A stretch of 26,424 nucleotides of DNA, from the NCBI GenBank assembly GCA_020024325.1, contig JAHHTY010000028.1, positions 1 through 26,424 on the forward strand. Reading direction: 5' to 3'. The notes under the pieces were generated by a model. The model was given only the letters and a program-made list of their open reading frames with translations. It had not been told where the DNA came from and ran no database searches. Numbering within the stretch: the stretch's first letter is position 1; every line of letters begins with the position of its first letter. Made by a program: the position numbers and the translations under genes. This document shows positions 17,014 through 24,588 of this stretch, piece by piece. This DNA is from Negativibacillus sp. GTDB taxonomy: Bacteria > Bacillota > Clostridia > Oscillospirales > Ruminococcaceae.

Positions 17014-17934
17014 GTGAGAGAATTTTTTCGTAGCAGAGTCTTTAAGGCATTGGTGGCAATAGCGATAATCCTGTTTGCCTTTATGCTGCGTGCCACCGTT
17101 ACCGTGGGTGTTTCCACCGTTGTAGAGGGTGTGGTGGGCACGATTACAGCTCCGTTCCAGTCGTTGATATCAGGATTAAGCGGCTCTGTAACAGGATTTT
17201 TGGATCAGTTTTTCCGTGCCCATGAAATTTATGAAGAAAACAAGCAATTAAAAGATGAAAACCGCCAACTGATTGAACAGATGGTGGATTATGAAAATTA
17301 TAAAAATGAAAACGAGAGCTTAAAAAAACAGCTGAAAATACAAGAGGAGAATCCCGAATGGGAAACGATGACAGCCTCGGTAATCGGAAGGGACCCCTCG
17401 GATCAGTTTTATTCCTTTACCATTGATAAGGGAAAACTGGATGGGGTTTCATATCAAGATCCGGTAATCACCTCCGACGGACTTGTAGGCATTGTTTCAG
17501 AGGTAGGTACTGTCTTTTCTAAGGTGACAACAATTTTGGATGTGCGTTTAAATGTAGCCTGTCAAGATGTGCGTACACAGGATGTTGCCACCATTTCGGG
17601 AGATATTGCCTTAGCACAAAACGGTCAGTGCAGAATGTCGCTGATTCCAAGGGAAAGCGGCATTGCAAGGGGAGATATTATCCAGACAGCAGGAACATCC
17701 GGACTGTATCCACAGGGAATTGTTATCGGAAGAATTGGGGAAGTTTCTTTTGAGCCGGAAGGTACAATGATGTATGCGGTGGTAGAACCAACAAACGATA
17801 TTAAAAACACAAAAGATGTCGTGGTTATCACCTCCTTTAAGGGTCAGGGCAGCAGTCTGAGCGGATTTGAAAGTTCTGTGGCAGAGCATACCCCCGCACC
17901 GCCGCAAAAAAAATCGGAACAGGATGCAGAATAA
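17014..17934 (+). CDS. mreC: Rod shape-determining protein MreC
   Basis: 306-aa bitopic scaffold that activates the RodA-PBP2 elongation complex from outside the membrane. One membrane segment (about 10-30), a coiled coil (about 70-112), then the beta-rich MreC core (DGLVGIVSEVG, RGDIIQTAGTSGLYPQGIVIG). The C-terminal ~25 residues are low-complexity and hydrophilic. Translation starts at GTG; AAGGAGG lies 11 nt upstream, a slightly long spacing. mreD follows after 21 bp. Confidence 0.96.
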   Translation: MREFFRSRVFKALVAIAIILFAFMLRATVTVGVSTVVEGVVGTITAPFQSLISGLSGSVTGFLDQFFRAHEIYEENKQLKDENRQLIEQMVDYENYKNENESLKKQLKIQEENPEWETMTASVIGRDPSDQFYSFTIDKGKLDGVSYQDPVITSDGLVGIVSEVGTVFSKVTTILDVRLNVACQDVRTQDVATISGDIALAQNGQCRMSLIPRESGIARGDIIQTAGTSGLYPQGIVIGRIGEVSFEPEGTMMYAVVEPTNDIKNTKDVVVITSFKGQGSSLSGFESSVAEHTPAPPQKKSEQDAE

Positions 17935-17955
17935 ACCGGAAGGAAAGGTTTTGTC

Positions 17956-18477
17956 ATGAATAAACGTGCCAAAATAATGGCGTTAAAGTACACAGTATAT
18001 GCTTTGATATTGCTGATGCTGTATGTGCTGCAAACCGACCCGTATTTTTTAAATATCGCTCATATCAAACCTGTTTTGGTACTGCCGTTTGCAATATGTA
18101 TAGCAATGTTTGACAGCCAGCTTGCCGGGGGACTGTTTGGGGCATTTGCGGGAATTTTGTGCGACACTTCTTCATCTGTGCTGTTTGGCTTTCAGTCTAT
18201 CTTGTATTTGATAATTTGTACGATGGTTGGCTTGCTGGTGCTTCATTTTATGCAGCCATCAGTGATAAACAGTCTGATTTTTGTCGGCAGCGGTTTAGCG
18301 GTATGTCTGTTTTTGGAATACTTTTTTTATTACCTGATGTGGGGATATGAAAATCATTCATTGGTTTTGCTGAATCATCAGCTTCCGGTGCTTGTGTATA
18401 CGCTGGTGTTTACACCGTTGATCTTCTGGATGACCAGAAAACTACATCGCTTTTTCGGAAAGAAAATAGAGGAATAA
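17956..18477 (+). CDS. mreD: Rod shape-determining protein MreD
   Basis: 173-aa integral membrane protein of the elongasome with about five hydrophobic segments (roughly 12-26, 38-52, 55-70, 80-98, 102-130 and 142-162, some of them re-entrant or split). Sequence conservation in MreD is low, so the call rests on hydrophobicity, length and its position between mreC and the PBP gene. AGGAAAGG lies 7 nt before the ATG. The C-terminal tail is basic (KLHRFFGKK), expected to be cytoplasmic. Confidence 0.92.
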   Translation: MNKRAKIMALKYTVYALILLMLYVLQTDPYFLNIAHIKPVLVLPFAICIAMFDSQLAGGLFGAFAGILCDTSSSVLFGFQSILYLIICTMVGLLVLHFMQPSVINSLIFVGSGLAVCLFLEYFFYYLMWGYENHSLVLLNHQLPVLVYTLVFTPLIFWMTRKLHRFFGKKIEE

Positions 18478-18520
18478 TTTATAAGAGCGTCCGGGATTCA
18501 ACCGGCAGGAGAATCAAACT

Positions 18521-20752
18521 ATGGAAGAAAAACAGGTACACACAAAAAGAGTTTTTCTGTTGATTGGTTTGGTCGTGTTGATCTTTGTGCTTTTTGCACT
18601 CAGGCTGATGCAGTACCAGATTGTGAATGCAGATAAATATCAGCAGATGGCTCAAGGAAACTATATCAGTGAGCAGAGTATCGATGCTGCCCGCGGAGAA
18701 ATTCTTGACCGTTACGGCAGGCCGCTTGCGGTAAATGAGGTCAGCTATGATGTTATGATTAACGAAGCGTATCTGCCAAGCAAAATGAAAAATGTGGTAA
18801 TTGAGCGAATTATTCGCTTGATGGAATCCGAAGGGCAAACATGGATTGATACTTTGCCAATCAGCACAACACAGCCGTTTGTATTTTTAAATCAAACAGA
18901 TGCACAAAAAAGGCAGATTGAGCAGCTTAAAACAAATAAGCAAATCAATATGGATGCCACAGCAGAGGTAACTTTGGATAACCTTTTAGGAATCTACGGC
19001 TTGCAGGAGTGGACGTGTGACCAATGCGGATATGTCTATAAAGGCAACATAGCAAAGGAAAAGGAAAAATATACCTGTCCTCAATGCGGAGCGTCACGCA
19101 GCCATTTTAAAGAAACCGAGGATAAAGTTGTGGCAAGAAAAATTGCCGGTGTACGTTATCAAATGGAGCGATATGGTTCTAATGACAGCACACCATATAC
19201 TTTTTCAAAGGATATTCCTATCAATGTTGTGGTAAAAATTAAAGAATATAGCCAGCAGATGCCGGGTATTGAGATTAAAGAAACAACAAGCCGCCGTTAT
19301 GTGGACGGCACTTTGGCTCCTCATGCAATCGGGGTTGTCGGCTCTATCAATGCAGAAGAATATGAGGCAAATAATGCCGAGATTGAAAAGCAGATTCGGG
19401 AACAACACCCCGATTGGGACGATGACAAGGTAAAGAAAGAGCTGAAAGAAAAAGGCTATGGGTATAATGATATTGTCGGAAAAAGCGGTTTAGAGTATGC
19501 AATGGAAGACCAGCTTCGTGGGGAAAGAGGGAAGAAAAGAATTACCACCGATGCCCACGGAAATGTGTTGAGCACCGAAATCATTAAACAGGCAAAACCG
19601 GGAAATACCATTGTCACAACTTTGGACAAGGATTTGCAGCGGGCTGCCTTGAAAGGAAGCCAGGAGTTTTTGGAGATGGCAAAGAAAACCTATGCTCCGG
19701 AGATGGGCGGTAGTGCAGACCGTGTTGCCGTGGTAGCACAAGACGTGAAAACCGGCGAAATTTTAGCGATGGTCAACTACCCAACCTATGACCTGTCTGA
19801 CTACTATACAAAATATTCCGAGTTAAGTTCCGACCCGATGCGTCCATTAACAAACTACTGCACACAGGGCATTTATATGCCCGGTTCGATTTATAAACCG
19901 GTAGTTGCAATCGGTGGTTTTTCTGCGGGTGCGATAGATGGGGATACGCTGATTGACTGTAAGCATCGTTATCAGACAGGTACAGACTATAATCCAACCT
20001 GTTTAGGATTGCACGGTCCTATCAATGTGCAGCACGCGCTGATGGTGTCCTGCAACTACTTTTTCTATGAAACAGGTAACCGTCAGGGGATTGAAAACAT
20101 CTCAAAATATTCTAAACAGCTGGGTCTGGGCAGCAAAACGGGCATTGAGCTTTCGGAAAACAGCGGTCATGTTTCAAACCCGGAAACCTTTATAAAATTG
20201 CGTGGAGAAAACAGCAAGGAACGCTGGACAATGGGTAACGTGCTTCAATCTGCAATCGGTCAGCTTGATAATGCGTTTACACCTTTGCAGATGGCAAATT
20301 ACACCGCAACTCTTGCAAATAGCGGTATCAGAATGAGATCTCACCTTGTAAAATCGGTAGAAAGTTATAATTTAGAGAACACCGTTTCCGTTACTGAGCC
20401 GCAAGTGCTGAATCGGGTGGAGGCAAGCAAAGAAGCTTTTGATCAGGTTCGCCAAGGTATGTTAAGAGTTTCCAGGGACAAGGCGCGCGGTTCTGCAAGA
20501 TATTACTTTGGTGATTATCCGATTGATGTTGCATCTAAAACCGGAACACCTCAGGCAACCGGCGGCGATGACAACGCAACATTTATTGCTTATGCCCCTG
20601 CTAACGACCCGGAGATTGCAGTAGCGGTTGTTGTGGAAAAGGGATACAGCGGTCAGCGTGGTGCCCCTATTGCAAAAGCAATTTTTAACGAATATTTTGG
20701 CTTAAACGAACAAGCAAGTGCCCCACAGGTAGATGGTGAACTGATCCCATAA
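18521..20752 (+). CDS. mrdA: PBP2-type peptidoglycan transpeptidase with rubredoxin-like insertion
   Basis: Class B penicillin-binding protein, 743 aa, expected to cross-link side-wall peptidoglycan with RodA and MreCD. There is a short cytoplasmic N-terminus, one membrane anchor (about 11-29), a non-catalytic pedestal (about 45-380) with RGEILDRYGRPLA (58-70), and the transpeptidase domain (about 400-730). Catalytic motifs are S456-x-x-K459 (PGSIYKP), S510-C-N512 and K673-T-G. Oddity: residues 164-200 form a C-x2-C-G-Y...C-P-x-C-G-A knuckle (C166, C169, C186, C189) like rubredoxin or the rubrerythrin tail, on the outside of the cell. C480, C494, H498 and C511 may form a second metal site. 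CAGGAG lies about 8 nt before the ATG; mreD ends 43 bp earlier. No rodA follows. Confidence 0.93.
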   Translation: MEEKQVHTKRVFLLIGLVVLIFVLFALRLMQYQIVNADKYQQMAQGNYISEQSIDAARGEILDRYGRPLAVNEVSYDVMINEAYLPSKMKNVVIERIIRLMESEGQTWIDTLPISTTQPFVFLNQTDAQKRQIEQLKTNKQINMDATAEVTLDNLLGIYGLQEWTCDQCGYVYKGNIAKEKEKYTCPQCGASRSHFKETEDKVVARKIAGVRYQMERYGSNDSTPYTFSKDIPINVVVKIKEYSQQMPGIEIKETTSRRYVDGTLAPHAIGVVGSINAEEYEANNAEIEKQIREQHPDWDDDKVKKELKEKGYGYNDIVGKSGLEYAMEDQLRGERGKKRITTDAHGNVLSTEIIKQAKPGNTIVTTLDKDLQRAALKGSQEFLEMAKKTYAPEMGGSADRVAVVAQDVKTGEILAMVNYPTYDLSDYYTKYSELSSDPMRPLTNYCTQGIYMPGSIYKPVVAIGGFSAGAIDGDTLIDCKHRYQTGTDYNPTCLGLHGPINVQHALMVSCNYFFYETGNRQGIENISKYSKQLGLGSKTGIELSENSGHVSNPETFIKLRGENSKERWTMGNVLQSAIGQLDNAFTPLQMANYTATLANSGIRMRSHLVKSVESYNLENTVSVTEPQVLNRVEASKEAFDQVRQGMLRVSRDKARGSARYYFGDYPIDVASKTGTPQATGGDDNATFIAYAPANDPEIAVAVVVEKGYSGQRGAPIAKAIFNEYFGLNEQASAPQVDGELIP
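19010..19120 (+). other. Rubredoxin-like Cys4 knuckle encoded inside the PBP2 gene
   Basis: Codons 164-200 encode WTCDQCGYVYKG, a 10-residue lysine/glutamate-rich linker and YTCPQCGASRSHFKETE. The C-x2-C-G-Y-V-Y and C-P-x-C-G-A-x4-F pattern, with an aromatic two residues before the first Cys, is that of short rubredoxin domains such as the C-terminus of rubrerythrin. It is flanked by ordinary pedestal sequence and the frame is uninterrupted, so it is an inserted domain and not a fusion artefact at an end. Confidence 0.8.
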
Positions 20753-20829
20753 TAAAGAGCTAAATTTAAGGATCAAACAAATCAAAAAAATTAGATAAAA
20801 ACCTTCTTGCTGCAATCAATTTTAAAATC

Positions 20830-20878
20830 GGGGCATACTTAAAATGAAGATGGAACGCATTTTTTATGCCCCCTTTTT
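20830..20878 (+). terminator. Intrinsic terminator of the mre-PBP2 operon
   Basis: GGGGCATA (20830-20837) pairs with TATGCCCC (20865-20872), and an inner AAAATG/CATTTT stem (20841-20846 with 20858-20863) extends it; CTTTTT follows. It lies about 78 bp after the PBP2 stop. Confidence 0.75.
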
Positions 20879-20953
20879 CATCTTGTCAATTTGCGAAAAA
20901 TAGGTGAAAAAGAAGGCTTTTTTATGAATTACACAAAAATTCGACGAAAAAGG

Positions 20954-20982
20954 TTTACAAACCAGAGCAACAATGATAAAAT
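20954..20982 (+). promoter_or_regulatory. Putative mgsA promoter
   Basis: TTTACA (20954-20959), a 17-bp spacer and TAAAAT (20977-20982). It implies a leader of about 190 nt. The 426-bp gap 20753-21178 otherwise holds the operon terminator and no convincing gene. Confidence 0.5.
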
Positions 20983-21178
20983 GTATACGGGAATCTTTGC
21001 TGATTCATATTGCAGATTAAGTTCTAAAAATACCGAAAGTTGAAATAAAAGAGTTGCGTTTTGAGAATATCAATCAAGGATTCAGGCAAAAGAAGATGAC
21101 TCCCCGAAGGAATAATGCCACAGGATTTTTCCGGTATTTTAATATTATTGTAGAATGAAGAAGGGAATGAAACAACAG

Positions 21179-21583
21179 ATGAATATTGGTTTAATTGCCC
21201 ATGATACCAAAAAAGAATTGATGGTACAGTTTTGTATTGCTTATTGCGGGGTTCTTAGCCGTCATAATGTGTGCGCGACAGGCACAACAGGAAAGTTGGT
21301 GGCAGAGGCAACAGGCTTAGATATTCTGCGCTTTCTGAGCGGTTCTCAAGGAGGCGACCAGCAAATTGCTGCAAGAATAGCCTGCAATGAACTGGATCTT
21401 CTGCTGATGTTCCGCGATCCGATTACAGCAAAACCGAATGAACTCAATGAAGCAAATATCCTCCGTTTGTGCGATGTTCACAATGTTCCGGTAGCTACCA
21501 ACATTGCAACAGCAGAGGCGCTGATCCATGCACTGGAAAGAGGAGATTTGGACTGGAGAAATATCGGTCATCCAACAGTATAA
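21179..21583 (+). CDS. mgsA: Methylglyoxal synthase
   Basis: Converts dihydroxyacetone phosphate to methylglyoxal and phosphate, a bypass that relieves sugar-phosphate and phosphate stress. 134 aa from the ATG at 21179, which matches the family N-terminus (MNIGLIAHD); in-frame ATGs at 21155 and 21167 would add up to 8 residues. The ribosome site (GAAGGGA) is about 12 nt from the chosen start, so the exact start is not certain. Motifs: H8-D9, TGTTGKL (34-40, phosphate loop), GGDQQI with catalytic D60, FRDP with D80, and H101. In Clostridia mgsA often closes the mreBCD-PBP2-minCDE-rodA cluster; here it follows PBP2 directly. Confidence 0.95.
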   Translation: MNIGLIAHDTKKELMVQFCIAYCGVLSRHNVCATGTTGKLVAEATGLDILRFLSGSQGGDQQIAARIACNELDLLLMFRDPITAKPNELNEANILRLCDVHNVPVATNIATAEALIHALERGDLDWRNIGHPTV

Positions 21584-21619
21584 TTTTTGGATTTTGTAAC
21601 CGATGATTGATCGGAATGA

Positions 21620-21648
21620 ATGTTCTGCATAGGTTAGATGCAGAACAT
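21620..21648. repeat. Perfect 11-bp inverted repeat after mgsA
   Basis: ATGTTCTGCAT (21620-21630) and ATGCAGAACAT (21638-21648) around AGGTTAG. No T-run follows, so it is not itself a terminator; it lies in the 3' untranslated region of mgsA ahead of the terminator at 21677. Confidence 0.7.
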
Positions 21649-21676
21649 ATGGTTGATTGTGAAGTAGTGCGAGGGG

Positions 21677-21716
21677 AGAATGCCACGGGAGAAAACCGAC
21701 GGCATTCTTTTTCTTT
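21677..21716 (+). terminator. Intrinsic terminator after mgsA
   Basis: AGAATGCC (21677-21684) pairs with GGCATTCT (21701-21708), with an inner CGG/CCG; TTTTCTTT follows. Confidence 0.75.
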
Positions 21717-21789
21717 ACTGCAATTTTATTTTTTACGTTAAACTTTATGCAATAGATATTTGCTCTGGATGGACGCCTCAAAAAAGGGC

Positions 21790-21818
21790 TTGCATTTTGG
21801 AAAAGTTTGTTGTATGAT
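21790..21818 (+). promoter_or_regulatory. Promoter of the T-box-aspS operon
   Basis: TTGCAT (21790-21795), a 17-bp spacer and TATGAT (21813-21818), just upstream of the T-box leader. Confidence 0.6.
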
Positions 21819-21854
21819 AAATACATTCTCAAAGCAAATATGAATTAACGGCGT

Positions 21855-22119
21855 TTGACGCACGGAGGAGTAACAGAAATATCGACCGTCCAGAGAAAAA
21901 TTCCCATAGGCTGAAAGGAATTTCGGAAACGCTTTCTGTGAAGACACCTGCATAGCTGGAGAGTACCTTTCAGGTTCGCTCCCGTTTTTCCTGCGTTAAA
22001 GGAACAGAGGAAATCCGATTTTTTTGGATTTTAAATCAGGGTGGTACCACGTGGAACGATATTGCTCCTCGTCCCTTACAGTTATTATCAACTGCAAGGA
22101 ACGGGGAGCTTTTTATTTT
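21855..22119 (+). promoter_or_regulatory. T-box riboswitch, aspartate specifier (GAC)
   Basis: tRNA-sensing transcription-attenuation leader. Stem I has the S-turn strand AGTA (21869-21872), an ACAGAAA/TTTCTGT helix (21873-21879 with 21933-21939), an AGAGA...GGCTGAAAGG distal part, and the returning strand GAA-GAC-ACC. The specifier codon is GAC at 21943-21945 (Asp), agreeing with aspS downstream. The T-box AGGGTGGTACCACG is at 22038-22051; its AGGG can pair with CCCT at 22073-22076 to form the antiterminator. The competing terminator is 22064-22083 with 22090-22109 followed by TTTTTATTTT. Uncharged tRNA-Asp should stabilise the antiterminator and raise expression of both genes that follow. 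Confidence 0.95.
22064..22118 (+). terminator. T-box-controlled terminator
   Basis: A 20-bp stem with two mismatches (22064-22083 with 22090-22109), loop ATTATC, then TTTTTATTTT. Mutually exclusive with the antiterminator of the T-box leader. Confidence 0.92.
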
Positions 22120-22142
22120 GCTTGTAAAGGGGGCAAAATGTT

Positions 22143-22709
22143 TTGTGTCAATGTGAGCGATATCAAATTGTTTTAGCAGAAGAAAAAGATATTCCTAAAA
22201 TAGCACAACTGTATGATGCAATCACCAAAGCGGAAACAGAGGGAGAAAATTTTTCCGGTTGGGAGCAGGGCGAATATCCGCAGGAATGGACTGCAAAACA
22301 ACTGTTTGAAGCAGGTGGATTGTACTGTATCTTTGATGATACAGGGAAAATAATTGCTTCGGCAGCATATGACAACTGCCATGATGACTGTTATGCAAAG
22401 GTCAATTGGAAAAACAGTATACCCAACGAACAAACCTTATGTATCCATACCTTAGCAGTTCATCCCGATTATCGCCGGTTAGGCTTAGGTGAAAAAATGA
22501 TGAGATTTGGCTTTGAGAAAACAAAGGAACTTGGACTGGAAGGAATCAGGATTGATACATGGGTAAATAATTTTCCCGGTTTACGGTTGTATCATCGTCT
22601 GGGATATCGAGATGCACAGATCTTGTCCGATAATGTTCACTTTGATGGGGACCAGATGGAATATCAGTTTTTGGAATGGTATCCAAATTCCGAAAAAAGT
22701 TATAAATAA
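22143..22709 (+). CDS. GNAT family N-acetyltransferase in the Asp T-box operon
   Basis: 188-aa GNAT. Acetyl-CoA motif A covers about 105-125 (IHTLAVHPDYRRLGLGEKMM; R-x-x-G-x-G), and the C-terminal NNFPGLRLYHRLGY is the usual motif B region. The acceptor is unknown. Start: TTG at 22143 with AAAGGGGG about 9 nt upstream; the ATG at 22138 is out of frame and reaches a stop after 12 codons. It lies 21 bp before aspS and behind the T-box terminator, so its expression should rise when aspartyl-tRNA is short. That suggests a job tied to AspRS stress, e.g. inactivating an aspartyl-adenylate-like inhibitor as MccE/RimL-type acetyltransferases do, but this is speculation. Confidence 0.88.
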   Translation: MCQCERYQIVLAEEKDIPKIAQLYDAITKAETEGENFSGWEQGEYPQEWTAKQLFEAGGLYCIFDDTGKIIASAAYDNCHDDCYAKVNWKNSIPNEQTLCIHTLAVHPDYRRLGLGEKMMRFGFEKTKELGLEGIRIDTWVNNFPGLRLYHRLGYRDAQILSDNVHFDGDQMEYQFLEWYPNSEKSYK

Positions 22710-22730
22710 CGATAAAAAGGAGAATGACTT

Positions 22731-24515
22731 ATGGCAGAAACAATGAACGGTTTGAGAAGAACCAGCTATTGCGGCAAACTTTCCAAGGCAAATGTCGGCA
22801 AAGAAGAAGTAGTTTGTGGCTGGGTACAAAAGCAGAGAGATAAAGGACACCTGATTTTCGTAGATTTGAGAGATAGAACCGGCGTAGTTCAGCTGGTATT
22901 TGATGACAACACCGATCGTGAGATTTTTGAAAAAGCAGCTTCTGTTCGTGCAGAATATGTTTTGATGGCAAAAGGTATTGTTCGAGAGAGAGAAGCCGCA
23001 AATACCGAAATTTCTACCGGTGAAATTGAGATGTTTGTTACCGAACTTCGTGTACTTTCCAAAGCACAGACCCCTCCGTTTGAAATTACCGATAAGAGCA
23101 AGGTAAAAGAAGAACTTCGCTTAAAATATCGTTACCTTGATTTGAGAAGAAAAACGTTGCAGGACAACATGATTATGCGTCACAACATTGCAAAAGTAAC
23201 AAGAGAGTATTTCTATGAAAATGACTTCCTTGAAATCGAAACCCCGATGTTGATGAAATCCACACCGGAAGGTGCAAGAGATTACCTGGTTCCTTCCCGT
23301 GTTCATCATGGCAAATTCTATGCACTGCCACAATCTCCTCAGATTTACAAACAGCTGCTGATGCTGTCCGGATATGACAGATATATTCAGCTTGCAAGAT
23401 GCTTCCGAGATGAAGATTTGCGTGCAGACCGTCAGCCGGAATTTACTCAGGTAGACTTGGAGATGTCCTTTGTAGACCAAGAAGACATCATGGAGCTTTT
23501 GGAAGGCTATATGAAGCGTCTGTTTAAAGAGGTGCTGAATGTAGATTTGTCAATACCAATGCAGAAACTGACCTATAACCAAGCAATGGAGCGTTATGGT
23601 TCGGATAAGCCGGATACTCGTTTCGGTATGGAAATCATTGACCTCAGCGAGCAGGTAAAAGGCTGTGGATTCGGTGTGTTCACCGATGCCATGGAACAGG
23701 GCGGTTCTGTTAGGGCAATCGTTGCCAAAAATGCGGCAAGCACCCTCACAAGAAAAGCAATTGACAAATTGACCGAACAGGCAAAAGGTATCGGTGCAAA
23801 AGGTCTTGCATATATCCGTTGGGCAGATGAAAAACCAAACTGCTCTTTTGCAAAATTCTTTACTGAAGAAGAACTGACAAGCCTGCTCAACTTCCTTGGT
23901 TGTGAACAGGGCGACGTTGTACTGATTGTAGCAGACAAGAATAAGGTTGTTCTGCCAACACTGGGTCAGCTGCGTTTGACATTGGGTAAACAGCTCGACC
24001 TGATTCCGGAGGGAATGTACAATTTCCTGTGGATTACCGAGTTCCCATTCTTCGAGTGGGATGAGGACAGCCAGACATGGCTTGCAATGCACCATCCATT
24101 CACAATGCCTTTGGAAGAGTGCCTGCCATACATTGACAGCGATCCGGGTTCTGTTCGTGCAAAAGCATATGATATGGTTCTCAATGGTGTTGAACTGCTC
24201 AGCGGTTCTATCCGCATCACCGATTATGAGCTTCAGCAGAAAATGTTTGAGTCTTTGGGATTGACAAAAGAAGAAATCGAAGCAAAATTCGGCTTCTTAG
24301 TAGATGCCTACAAATATGGTGCACCACCGCATGGAGGAGCTGCTTTTGGTTTAGACCGAATTGCAATGACAATGTGTGGAGTGGACAACCTGCGTGATGT
24401 TGTTGCATTCCCAAAAGTGCAGAATGCAAGCGAACTGATGAGCGAGTGTCCATCTGAAGTAAACCCACAAAGTTTAATTGACCTTGCTATTGCAGTAACC
24501 GAAGAAGAAAAATAA
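22731..24515 (+). CDS. aspS: Aspartyl-tRNA synthetase
   Basis: Class IIb synthetase of the bacterial type, 594 aa, charging tRNA-Asp (and possibly tRNA-Asn if non-discriminating). Domains in order: OB-fold anticodon-binding domain (about 1-110), catalytic core with motif 2 (about 221-238, RCFRDEDLRADRQPEFTQ), the bacterial GAD insertion (about 290-420), and motif 3 GGAAFGLDRIAM (about 535-546). AAAGGAG precedes the ATG by about 8 nt. The Asp-specific T-box upstream confirms the identity over AsnRS or LysRS. The hisS gene that often sits next to aspS in Firmicutes is absent. Confidence 0.98.
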   Translation: MAETMNGLRRTSYCGKLSKANVGKEEVVCGWVQKQRDKGHLIFVDLRDRTGVVQLVFDDNTDREIFEKAASVRAEYVLMAKGIVREREAANTEISTGEIEMFVTELRVLSKAQTPPFEITDKSKVKEELRLKYRYLDLRRKTLQDNMIMRHNIAKVTREYFYENDFLEIETPMLMKSTPEGARDYLVPSRVHHGKFYALPQSPQIYKQLLMLSGYDRYIQLARCFRDEDLRADRQPEFTQVDLEMSFVDQEDIMELLEGYMKRLFKEVLNVDLSIPMQKLTYNQAMERYGSDKPDTRFGMEIIDLSEQVKGCGFGVFTDAMEQGGSVRAIVAKNAASTLTRKAIDKLTEQAKGIGAKGLAYIRWADEKPNCSFAKFFTEEELTSLLNFLGCEQGDVVLIVADKNKVVLPTLGQLRLTLGKQLDLIPEGMYNFLWITEFPFFEWDEDSQTWLAMHHPFTMPLEECLPYIDSDPGSVRAKAYDMVLNGVELLSGSIRITDYELQQKMFESLGLTKEEIEAKFGFLVDAYKYGAPPHGGAAFGLDRIAMTMCGVDNLRDVVAFPKVQNASELMSECPSEVNPQSLIDLAIAVTEEEK

Positions 24516-24527
24516 TTTCTAAAACTA

Positions 24528-24559
24528 AAAAAGCATCGTGATTTATCACGATGCTTTTT
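24528..24559. terminator. Bidirectional intrinsic terminator after aspS
   Basis: Perfect 14-bp stem (24528-24541 with 24546-24559), loop TTTA, with A/T tracts at the base giving a U-run on both strands. Serves aspS and the convergent secreted-protein gene. Confidence 0.92.
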
Positions 24560-24588
24560 ATGTTGTAACATATTAGGGGGAAATATCT

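Noticed and set aside
20924..21043. 39-residue basic open frame after the PBP2 terminator, with AAGAAGG 7 nt before its ATG
   Set aside because: Composition is not clearly coding, the predicted mgsA promoter lies inside it, and nothing supports it beyond the ribosome-site-like bases.
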